From: Desulfobacterales bacterium
Lineage (GTDB): Bacteria > Desulfobacterota > Desulfobacteria > Desulfobacterales > BuS5
Reading direction: 5' to 3'
Assembly: GCA_020056865.1 (NCBI GenBank)
Contig: JAGVGX010000232.1
Location: 1 to 5,041, forward strand
DNA length: 5,041 bases
Shown: piece after piece, positions 1-4,791 of the stretch
How the letters are laid out: each line of letters begins with the position of its first letter
How positions within the stretch are numbered: the first letter of the stretch is position 1
Notes under the pieces: generated by a model
Told to the model about the DNA's origin: nothing
Database searches by the model: none
Seen by the model: the letters and a program-made list of their open reading frames with translations, nothing else
Position numbers and translations under genes: made by a program

Positions 1-2
1 AA

Positions 3-104
3 GCCAGATCGAGGAATTCGATTATAAACTACGCTGACAAAATGAGTGTCCACGATGTCGTGGCATTAAAATCTGTCCACGATGTTGTGGCACTCAACAC
101 CTAA
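3..104 (+). CDS. C-terminal end of an unidentified cassette ORF (partial, start outside window)
   Basis: Open in this frame from the window edge to a TAA at 102-104. The stop codon lies inside the attC core ACCTAAC (99-105), a usual position for the end of a cassette gene. The visible tail contains two consecutive nine-residue units, SVHDVVALK and SVHDVVALN, followed by a final Thr. The two DNA copies differ at six bases, and five of these changes are silent, including AGT to TCT for Ser and TTA to CTC for Leu. This pattern argues that the frame is translated. A second open frame ends at 35-37 (peptide SQIEEFDYKLR) and could instead be the real upstream gene, with this stretch as non-coding tail. 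No family is recognised. Confidence 0.45.
   Translation, partial: ARSRNSIINYADKMSVHDVVALKSVHDVVALNT
45..98 (+). repeat. Two tandem 27-bp units (45-71, 72-98)
   Basis: Direct repeat of 27 bp with 21 of 27 bases identical. Each unit contains a palindrome: CCACGATGTCGTGG in the first copy, and the same with one mismatch in the second. Read as codons the units encode SVHDVVALK and SVHDVVALN, with mostly silent differences. This suits a diverged coding duplication better than an operator pair, although the palindromes make a DNA-binding role possible. Confidence 0.7.
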
Positions 105-231
105 CAAATAGCTTGAGAGGGACTGGGCAAAGCCGTGCCGTTTTTTGAAATGCAGTATTTGACCGGTAGTTTTTACCTTTTTCATAGTTTTTCGATTATC
201 GTTGCCCAGCCCCTCAGCTCAAACGTTATGT
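99..231 (+). other. attC: attC site 1 (133 bp)
   Basis: Integron recombination site belonging to the partial upstream cassette. The R'' core is ACCTAAC (99-105) and the R' core is GTTATGT (225-231); crossover falls between G225 and T226. The inner arms at 110-130 and 202-219 are complementary over 18 bp. Three unpaired bases (a T near 113-114, A118 and A122) all lie in the R''-side arm, which is the asymmetry of extrahelical bases by which IntI recognises the folded bottom strand. The intervening variable stretch (131-201) is about 71 nt. Confidence 0.9.
159..188 (+). promoter_or_regulatory. Possible weak sigma70-like promoter inside the attC 1 loop
   Basis: TTGACC (159-164) and CATAGT (183-188), 18 bp apart, match the -35 and -10 consensus at 5 and 4 positions. 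They lie about 40 bp upstream of the cassette 1 start codon, which has no other room for a promoter of its own. In AT-rich sequence such matches are common, so this is tentative. Confidence 0.25.
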
Positions 232-727
232 CTATGAAAATACCTGTGAAGATAATAAGAAACAGAGAAGAGCTGATTGAGTTATTTGAAAAGCGTTTGG
301 CACAATGGAAAGCGAAAAGCACAATTATTCTTTTAATTTTTTTGATATGCTTTATGTGCGGCTCAATATTTCTCGCACAATATTTTTTGAACGAAATATA
401 TTCGATCATTGGATATAAAATTGCTTTCCCAATAGCCGCTATTTCATCAATAAAGTTAATTCTCTTTACATTTTGCTTAGTTCTCGGAGCAATTTTAATG
501 CGTTTCATCCTGTCAATATTCGTAAGGTATAATAAAGATGATTTATTGATTGACAACAGTAAACGCATAGAAAAGCTTGAGAAGGAAATAGAAAATTTAA
601 AAAGACATAACCAGGAAGCGCAGTAAGGACAGCTAGGGCGGGCGCGTTTTGAACAACCGAGGGAATTGAACAGCAAACAACTTTATAGCAAGTCAGTGGA
701 AGCCCTGGCTCCCTCTGGCTGCCGACG
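226..727 (+). mobile_element. Integron gene cassette 1 (502 bp, one gene)
   Basis: Runs from the crossover point in attC 1 to the one in attC 2. The cassette begins TTATGT and its own upstream core (605-611) is ACATAAC, the exact reverse complement of GTTATGT, as required for one circularised cassette. The single gene fills it almost completely: its start codon is in the first five bases and its stop is inside attC 2. Confidence 0.88.
228..626 (+). CDS. Small membrane protein with C-terminal coiled coil, function unknown
   Basis: 132 residues from ATG 228; ATG 234 would give 130. The frame stays open upstream to ATG 135, but that lies in the variable loop of the preceding attC, so the longer form is unlikely. 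From ATG 228: a charged amphipathic N-terminus (residues 8-30), one strong membrane helix (about 32-53), a second hydrophobic stretch (about 65-99) that may hold one or two helices, then a charged tail with a leucine/isoleucine heptad pattern (106-126) that probably forms a coiled coil. No clear ribosome-binding site precedes either start, so translation may depend on the incoming cassette context. ATG 228 is part of the cassette's own TTATGT end, so it stays intact wherever the cassette inserts. The last residues are encoded within attC 2. No homologous family is recognised. Confidence 0.75.
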   Translation: MSMKIPVKIIRNREELIELFEKRLAQWKAKSTIILLIFLICFMCGSIFLAQYFLNEIYSIIGYKIAFPIAAISSIKLILFTFCLVLGAILMRFILSIFVRYNKDDLLIDNSKRIEKLEKEIENLKRHNQEAQ

Positions 728-733
728 TTGGGC
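605..733 (+). other. attC: attC site 2 (129 bp)
   Basis: The R'' core is ACATAAC (605-611) and the R' core is GTTGGGC (727-733); crossover falls between G727 and T728. Arms at 614-639 and 702-723 pair imperfectly, sharing GCTAGGGC with GCCCTGGC (one wobble), with four unpaired bases (G620, T624 and two near 630-631), all on the R'' side. The stop codon of the cassette 1 gene (624-626) lies in this arm. The variable loop is about 62 nt. Pairing is weaker than in the other three sites, but the core match to the cassette start is exact. Confidence 0.82.
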
Positions 734-759
734 AACAAGATAACGAAAGGGGGATGCTA

Positions 760-1224
760 ATGCTTGAACTATGGCACATGTGGGTTATCGCTGGCATTGT
801 GCTTTGGATCATTGAAATTTTCACACCCGGTTTTGTGGTCGGAGTCTTCGGCACCGCATGCTTGATAGTGGCTCCGTTTGCAGGCGCAGACGTAACGTTC
901 AAGATACAGTTGCTGGTGTTCGGAATAGCCACCGGGGGTATAGCTCTTGCCATCAGGCCGCTGATAATCCGGCATTTCTATGGACGAGAGCCAAAGATAA
1001 GGACGAACGCCGATGCGTTAGTCGGCAAATCTTGCATAGTCACGGAAGTCATTGACCATCTATCTGGAACTGGAATGGTCAAGATTGGTGGCGAAATCTG
1101 GAGTGCCTACACGCCGGATGAATCAAGGGTTGATGTCGGGCAGAAGGTAACTGTCCGGGAAGTGATTGGGTGCAAGGTCGTGGTCGAAGCAATAATAACA
1201 GAAAAAGGAGGTGCAGTATCATGA
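760..1224 (+). CDS. NfeD-family short membrane protein with OB-fold domain
   Basis: 154 residues from ATG 760. A start at 754 is also in frame, but the purine-rich AAAGGGGG (746-753) abuts it, leaving no spacing, and sits 6 nt before 760. Three membrane segments (about 7-21, 25-43, 49-66) carry the family's E-x-F-x-PGF pattern (E19, P23, G24, F25). A soluble beta-rich OB-fold follows (about 83-148), with G-x-V-K-I-G-G-E-I-W-S-A in the middle and D-V-G-Q-K-V-T-V near the end, both typical of NfeD. This is the short form without the N-terminal ClpP-like protease domain. NfeD proteins are known to be encoded beside, and to act with, SPFH proteins in membrane organisation; here the stop overlaps the slipin start by 4 bp (ATGA), so the two are probably translationally coupled. 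E. coli YbbJ, partner of QmcA, is the nearest familiar equivalent. The family assignment is firm; the exact cellular role is not known. Confidence 0.92.
   Translation: MLELWHMWVIAGIVLWIIEIFTPGFVVGVFGTACLIVAPFAGADVTFKIQLLVFGIATGGIALAIRPLIIRHFYGREPKIRTNADALVGKSCIVTEVIDHLSGTGMVKIGGEIWSAYTPDESRVDVGQKVTVREVIGCKVVVEAIITEKGGAVS
1206..1212 (+). promoter_or_regulatory. Ribosome-binding site of the slipin gene
   Basis: AGGAGGT is a near-perfect Shine-Dalgarno sequence 8 nt before ATG 1221, inside the end of the NfeD gene. It decides the slipin start over the in-frame ATG at 1170, which lies deep within the upstream gene. Confidence 0.9.
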
Positions 1225-2219
1225 ATATCCCGCTTGTCATTATAGGAACGCTGGTTGTCTTCATCATCATTTTTGCAATTAGGGGCTTCAAGATCATCCA
1301 ACAATCGGAAACGATGGTTATTGAACGACTCGGACGCTACCACCGAACTCTCTCATCAGGTATCAACGTCATCTGGCCGATATTTGACGTTCCACGTTCG
1401 ATTGAGTGGAGATTTATAAAGACAGATGTAAATGGCAATACAATTGTACGGAAGGACACCGTAACTCGTATTGATTTGCGCGAAACTGTGTACGATTTCC
1501 CAAGTCAAAGCGTAATTACAAGAGACAACGTAGGCATTGAGATCAATGCCCTGTTGTACTTTCAAATCACAGACCCAAAGCGTGCAGTATATGAAATTGC
1601 CAACTTACCGGATGCTGTCGAAAAACTGACCCAGACAACTCTTCGTAATGTCATTGGTGAACTGGATCTGGATCATACGCTTACTTCCCGTGACACCATC
1701 AACAACAAACTCCGTACAATTCTTGATGAAGCTTCGGACAAATGGGGAGTCAAAGTTAATCGGGTTGAGCTTCAGGACATCACTCCGCCAAAAGATGTGA
1801 TAACTGCCATGGAAAAGCAGATGCGAGCTGAGCGTGATCGGCGAGCAGCCATACTTGAAGCCGAGGGGCGGAAGCAGGCAGCCATACTTGAAGCCGAAGG
1901 CATTAGGCAGTCTGAGATTAACAAGGCGGAAGGGCTGAAACAGTCGTTGATTTTGAAAGCCACGGGTGAAGCGGAAGCAAGGGTAAAGGTGGCCGAGGCC
2001 GAGGCTGAAGCCATTACAAGGGTGACCAAAGCAATCATGGAATCAGGGGGTAATCCGACAACATATCTGATCGCTCTTAAGTACATTGAAACCATGAAGG
2101 AAATGGTCAGCGGAAAAGAAAATAAAGTCGTCTACATGCCTTACGAAGCATCAGCTCTCATTGGTTCTGTCGGAAGTATACGTGACATGTTCGACCAGAG
2201 CAAGCAACTGAATACTTGA
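1221..2219 (+). CDS. SPFH/band-7 protein, slipin (QmcA/stomatin-like)
   Basis: 332 residues. One N-terminal membrane anchor (about 4-20) precedes the SPFH domain, which opens with the family signature I-I-Q-Q-S-E-T-M-V-I-E-R-L-G-R-Y (25-40) and S-G-I-N-V-I-W-P. Later marks are L-R-N-V-I-G-E-L-D-L-D and W-G-V-K-V-N-R-V-E-L-Q-D-I-T-P-P, all typical of the QmcA/STOML2 branch. A long Ala/Glu-rich coiled coil with 11-residue periodicity follows (about 202-256), then an oligomerisation tail. Such proteins form ring or cage assemblies at the inner membrane and are thought to scaffold membrane microdomains and modulate membrane proteases and other partners. The upstream NfeD gene is the standard partner. 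Length and domain order are normal, with no sign of damage. The gene ends 3 bp before the attC 3 core. A specific job within a cassette array is unknown; stress or envelope protection is an inference. Confidence 0.93.
   Translation: MNIPLVIIGTLVVFIIIFAIRGFKIIQQSETMVIERLGRYHRTLSSGINVIWPIFDVPRSIEWRFIKTDVNGNTIVRKDTVTRIDLRETVYDFPSQSVITRDNVGIEINALLYFQITDPKRAVYEIANLPDAVEKLTQTTLRNVIGELDLDHTLTSRDTINNKLRTILDEASDKWGVKVNRVELQDITPPKDVITAMEKQMRAERDRRAAILEAEGRKQAAILEAEGIRQSEINKAEGLKQSLILKATGEAEARVKVAEAEAEAITRVTKAIMESGGNPTTYLIALKYIETMKEMVSGKENKVVYMPYEASALIGSVGSIRDMFDQSKQLNT
1824..1988 (+). repeat. Five 33-bp (11-residue) coiled-coil repeats in the slipin gene
   Basis: Units at 1824, 1857, 1890, 1923 and 1956 encode RAERDRRAAIL, EAEGRKQAAIL, EAEGIRQSEIN, KAEGLKQSLIL and KATGEAEARVK. 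A 20-nt stretch at 1845-1864 recurs exactly at 1878-1897, 33 bp away. This hendecad pattern is a known property of SPFH coiled coils; the exact DNA repeat suggests recent gain or homogenisation of one unit. Confidence 0.8.
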
Positions 2220-2221
2220 TT

Positions 2222-2294
2222 GCCCAACAATGGCATGCACCAGATTGCCATTCCGCTGCCGCTCCATGGCAACTGGTGATGCCAGCCGTTGTAC
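2222..2294 (+). other. attC: attC site 3 (73 bp)
   Basis: The clearest site in the window. The R'' core is GCCCAAC (2222-2228) and the R' core is GTTGTAC (2288-2294); crossover falls between G2288 and T2289. Arms at 2231-2251 and 2266-2284 pair over 19 bp without mismatch once two unpaired bases, G2237 and A2244, are bulged from the R'' side. The variable loop is only 14 nt (2252-2265). Two extrahelical bases on one arm and a short loop match the form of compact attC sites in mobile integrons. Confidence 0.95.
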
Positions 2295-2305
2295 GTAATA
2301 ATAAA

Positions 2306-2334
2306 TTGACAACCAATGGCGTTAATACCATACT
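2306..2334 (+). promoter_or_regulatory. Probable sigma70-type promoter of the DUF262 gene
   Basis: A perfect -35 box TTGACA (2306-2311) is followed after exactly 17 bp by CATACT (2329-2334), which matches the -10 consensus at 4 of 6 positions. It lies 12 bp inside the cassette, giving a predicted start near 2341 and a leader of about 120 nt. A second -10-like TAGAAT at 2432-2437 has no matching -35 box. Confidence 0.55.
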
Positions 2335-2354
2335 TAAATGAAATTTCGGGCAAG

Positions 2355-2396
2355 AAAAGGAGAACCGAAACGATAGAGATAGAATCGGCCCCTTTT
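2355..2396 (+). terminator. Leader hairpin followed by T-run; possible attenuator
   Basis: AAAAGGAG (2355-2362) and CCGA (2365-2368) can pair with TCGG (2385-2388) and CCCCTTTT (2389-2396), giving about 11 pairs plus one mismatch, with a 2-nt bulge and a loop of about 16 nt. The right arm ends in five T residues. Placed between the predicted promoter and the start codon, it resembles an intrinsic terminator or attenuator that would limit expression of a potentially toxic nuclease. The mismatch, bulge and A/U-rich base make its strength uncertain. Confidence 0.35.
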
Positions 2397-2461
2397 TATC
2401 GCGCACAAAAAATAAATCAGCTTAGGCCTAATAGAATATAGAATAAGGAGATGGTAAAACT

Positions 2462-4285
2462 ATGCCAATAGACAATAGCATTAATAACAGATCGTTTGAG
2501 GAACTTTTTACTAACCCTATTAGTTTTGAGATACCCTTTTTCCAGCGTGCTTATTCTTGGGAGAGACAACAATGGAAGCAACTTATTGATGATGTATGGG
2601 AACAAATAATCATTGATGTATTTGAGCAAATAATTAACAAGAATGACGGTGAAGAGATTACAATGGACAAGCTTGAAAAGCACCTATTCGAGCATGAACA
2701 TTATTTCGGGGCCATAGTAGTCCTTGAGAAAATAAACGCACACCCTGCCTTAAAGAGTTTTTCAGTTATCGATGGGCAGCAAAGAATAACTACAATCTAT
2801 CTGTTGCTTGCTCTTGTCGTTAAGATACTGAAAGAAAAAGCGAGCCTGTCTGAAAATTCTCAGACTTACATAAATACACTGGAAGGCTATATTAAGAACA
2901 ATATTGATCCTAAAGGGGATGACTACAGAAAATTAAAAGTTTACAGCAATAAGGGAGACCGTTATCCTACCTATCTGAAAATATTTAATGAAAATCCCGA
3001 AAGCCCTACGCTGCCAATCGACATACAACTTTATGTTAAGGAGTTTAATCAGATTGATCATTTTTGGAACTATGCATACAAAAAACTGAAGTCATATGGC
3101 GTCGTTCAATTATGGGTTTTTGCACAAGCAATTCTTAAAAGTCTAAAAATTGTTTGGATTCCTCTTGACGAAAAAAGAGACAATCCACAAGCAATATTTG
3201 AAGGTCTCAATGATAAAGGCATGCCTTTATCAGCCATTGAATTATTGTGCAGCTATTTATTTAAACCGCTGATAGACGAGGTTACAAAGCAACATGAAAG
3301 TATTCATAACGACAAATGGCTAAAGAGCATCAAGAAAGTTGGGGGAGAAAATAATTTTGAGTTTTATCTTAGAAACCTTTTTTCAATAAATAAACCTAAA
3401 ATGATTGGTAAAGGGCGGAGATTATATACACATTTTAAGAACACTAACAAGAAACTGACGAAGCAAATAGCGTTTGATACAATAAATGAAATTGCGGAAG
3501 ACATTGATTTATTTAACCAAATTTCAAAACCTCAAGATCCTAGTTATAAACACCCGAATACGGAGATAAATCACCTTCTGATTAAAATAGAACGAACAAG
3601 TATGTATTCCTCAATCCCCTTTAGCCTCGCTATATTAAAAGAACAAAAAGCTGGCAATTTAAATGATGCTGATACTATAGCAATTCTGAATATCCTCTTG
3701 GTTTTACTTGTAAGAAGAAAAGTTGGTGAATTAAAAACTACAAAGTACGATGTATTTTTCCCGTCATTATTAAGCAAGATAATTAACGAACCCGACAAAG
3801 CAAAAGCATTTAAAGATCAAATATTAAAAGAAGATTTGTGGGTTTCAAATCAGGAATTTGAAGATGCATTTATTAATAAAGCTCTCTACAATCAAAGGGA
3901 ACTTGAATTTGTTAGGCTGGTTCTACAAGAAATTGATAAAAAAATGCAGAGTCATGGACAATTGCCTGATTATTCATCTATCAATACGGTTGAACATGTA
4001 ATGCCGCAGATTTTAGACGATGAGTGGAAAATATATCTTGGAGACGAGGCCAGTGATCTGAATCTTGAAAGAATAAAAAATTCTATCGGCAATCTTTGCC
4101 TGATAAGTAGAGCGGCAAATAGTTTTGTTGGGCAAGACCCGTTTGAAAAAAAGAAAAATAGTTATACAGACGTCAGTGCACTGACAAGAGATTTGAAAGG
4201 CAGGTCTGAAAAGTGGAATATGCAGGCAATGAAAAAGCGTTCTAAAGACTTGGTTGAGAAAGCACTTGAAATTTGGGCTTGGTAG
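2462..4285 (+). CDS. DUF262 and DUF1524 (HNH) domain protein, GmrSD/SspE-type probable anti-phage nuclease
   Basis: 607 residues, with AAGGAG (2445-2450) 11 nt before the ATG. The N-terminal DUF262 domain shows P-F-F-Q-R-A-Y-S-W (25-33), I-D-G-Q-Q-R-I-T-T (103-111) and the downstream family motif A-I-F-E-G-L-N-D-K-G-M-P-L-S (244-257). DGQQR is the nucleotide-handling motif of this ParB-like domain. The C-terminal DUF1524 domain of the HNH (His-Me finger) nuclease class shows V-E-H-V-M-P-Q (510-516, likely catalytic H512), then I-G-N-L-C-L-I (542-548), N553 and F-E-K-K (561-564). In known relatives, GmrSD cuts glucosylated hydroxymethylcytosine phage DNA, BrxU cuts modified DNA, and SspE acts with phosphorothioate modification. 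All key motifs are present, so it should be active. No modification genes or partners are in the window, which favours a stand-alone type IV-like enzyme. The substrate is not predictable from this sequence. Confidence 0.92.
   Translation: MPIDNSINNRSFEELFTNPISFEIPFFQRAYSWERQQWKQLIDDVWEQIIIDVFEQIINKNDGEEITMDKLEKHLFEHEHYFGAIVVLEKINAHPALKSFSVIDGQQRITTIYLLLALVVKILKEKASLSENSQTYINTLEGYIKNNIDPKGDDYRKLKVYSNKGDRYPTYLKIFNENPESPTLPIDIQLYVKEFNQIDHFWNYAYKKLKSYGVVQLWVFAQAILKSLKIVWIPLDEKRDNPQAIFEGLNDKGMPLSAIELLCSYLFKPLIDEVTKQHESIHNDKWLKSIKKVGGENNFEFYLRNLFSINKPKMIGKGRRLYTHFKNTNKKLTKQIAFDTINEIAEDIDLFNQISKPQDPSYKHPNTEINHLLIKIERTSMYSSIPFSLAILKEQKAGNLNDADTIAILNILLVLLVRRKVGELKTTKYDVFFPSLLSKIINEPDKAKAFKDQILKEDLWVSNQEFEDAFINKALYNQRELEFVRLVLQEIDKKMQSHGQLPDYSSINTVEHVMPQILDDEWKIYLGDEASDLNLERIKNSIGNLCLISRAANSFVGQDPFEKKKNSYTDVSALTRDLKGRSEKWNMQAMKKRSKDLVEKALEIWAW
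2591..2638 (+). repeat. 24-bp tandem duplication inside the DUF262 domain
   Basis: Units 2591-2614 and 2615-2638 agree at 18 of 24 bases and encode DVWEQIII and DVFEQIIN. The copy extends the helix after the PFFQRAYSW motif by eight residues without breaking the frame, so the gene appears to have tolerated an in-frame slippage event. Confidence 0.65.
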
Positions 4286-4302
4286 AAAAACAGGAAGGCA
4301 GC

Positions 4303-4392
4303 GTACAACAAATTCATCCAGCCGACAGGGAATAACGCATTTTCTTTTTCAGTCTCAAGTTTGTGGCCCGGCGGCTGATGACGGCGTTAAGG
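4303..4392 (+). other. attC: attC site 4 (90 bp)
   Basis: The R'' core is GTACAAC (4303-4309) and the R' core is GTTAAGG (4386-4392); crossover falls between G4386 and T4387. The last base of R' departs from the GTTRRRY consensus. Arms at 4314-4330 and 4367-4381 pair with a single mismatch, leaving a C (4318 or 4319) and A4325 unpaired on the R'' side. On the recombining bottom strand these are G and T, the classical extrahelical pair. The core begins 17 bp after the stop codon of the DUF262 gene. Confidence 0.92.
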
Positions 4393-4398
4393 TTTTAA

Positions 4399-4791
4399 AT
4401 GAATCATCTATTTACAATATCTGCAACTATACTTATTGGGGTCATGGCCTGGGTAATTCGTTTCGCAATAAAGGAGTACCCAATTTTTAAAAAGTTAAAA
4501 TTGCCATCGAGATTTTTTCTTTATGGCGGATGCTACCTTTGTATATTTCTTATTTGGAACCTTTCTGCTCATAAAGTTTTTAATAAAATCTCCGTGTTTA
4601 TTCCAGCGCCAGTATTACCTAAAGCAAGAGAGTCTGTTTCAAATCTAATGGCTGATGAATTTACAGCATATTTTTTTATAGGAACATTTTTTTTCACTTG
4701 GGGTTTAGTGCTCGCCATTGATAAGTTTGCCAAGTTTATTAATGACGAACGGAAAAACACAAACACAAAACGTAATGAAATTGATGAATAA
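4399..4791 (+). CDS. Small three-helix membrane protein, function unknown
   Basis: 130 residues. The ATG lies 12 bp inside the cassette, and AAGG (4389-4392), part of the attC core itself, stands 6 nt upstream as a short ribosome-binding site. Predicted membrane helices lie at about residues 4-23, 39-56 and 90-107. Between the second and third is a polar stretch of about 30 residues with a proline-rich turn (I-P-A-P-V-L-P, 68-74). The C-terminus is highly charged (Lys, Asn, Glu) and is probably cytoplasmic. Two cysteines (45, 48) sit in the second helix with C-Y-L-C spacing. The end overlaps the next gene, which suggests coupled translation and a possible joint function. No family is recognised. 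Confidence 0.78.
   Translation: MNHLFTISATILIGVMAWVIRFAIKEYPIFKKLKLPSRFFLYGGCYLCIFLIWNLSAHKVFNKISVFIPAPVLPKARESVSNLMADEFTAYFFIGTFFFTWGLVLAIDKFAKFINDERKNTNTKRNEIDE

Larger units (their letters stand above)
728..2288 (+). mobile_element. Integron gene cassette 2 (1561 bp, NfeD-slipin operon)
   Basis: Bounded by the crossover points of attC 2 and attC 3. It starts TTGGGC and carries the matching core GCCCAAC at 2222-2228. It contains two overlapping genes, whereas most integron cassettes hold one. Only about 30 bp separate the cassette edge from the first gene, with no recognisable promoter, so expression probably depends on read-through from upstream. Confidence 0.88.
2289..4386 (+). mobile_element. 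Integron gene cassette 3 (2098 bp, DUF262-DUF1524 gene)
   Basis: Bounded by the crossover points of attC 3 and attC 4. It starts TTGTAC and its own core is GTACAAC (4303-4309), an exact reverse complement. The gene is preceded by an unusually long 5' region (2295-2461) that holds a probable promoter and a hairpin, so the cassette may be expressed independently of its place in the array. It is large for a single-gene cassette and clearly AT-rich compared with cassette 2. Confidence 0.9.

Noticed and set aside
45..98. Repeat pair as a CRISPR fragment
   Set aside because: The units are directly adjacent with no spacer and diverge at codon third positions.
135..227. N-terminal extension of the cassette 1 gene from ATG 135
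   Set aside because: It lies wholly within the variable loop and arm of attC 1, across a recombination point, so it would be a chance fusion of two cassettes.
182..738. Minus-strand reading frames over cassette 1 and attC 2
   Set aside because: They are cysteine-rich frames antisense to a gene or attC, with no start signals; they are shadows of the plus-strand structure.
1170..1220. Slipin start at ATG 1170
   Set aside because: It would overlap the NfeD gene by over 50 bp and adds a basic, non-homologous leader. ATG 1221 has an excellent ribosome-binding site and gives the normal membrane anchor.
1772..2095. Minus-strand frame of 107 residues opposite the slipin coiled coil
   Set aside because: Its serine/alanine repeats are the antisense image of the Ala/Glu-rich hendecads, so it is a composition artefact.
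2338..2376. Leader peptide MKFRARKGEPKR
   Set aside because: No ribosome-binding site is visible, and the predicted transcription start falls at or after its ATG; it is kept only as a remark under the hairpin.
4254..4490. Plus-strand frame of 78 residues spanning attC 4
   Set aside because: It overlaps the ends of two real genes and crosses a recombination point, and the protein has low-complexity, non-native character.
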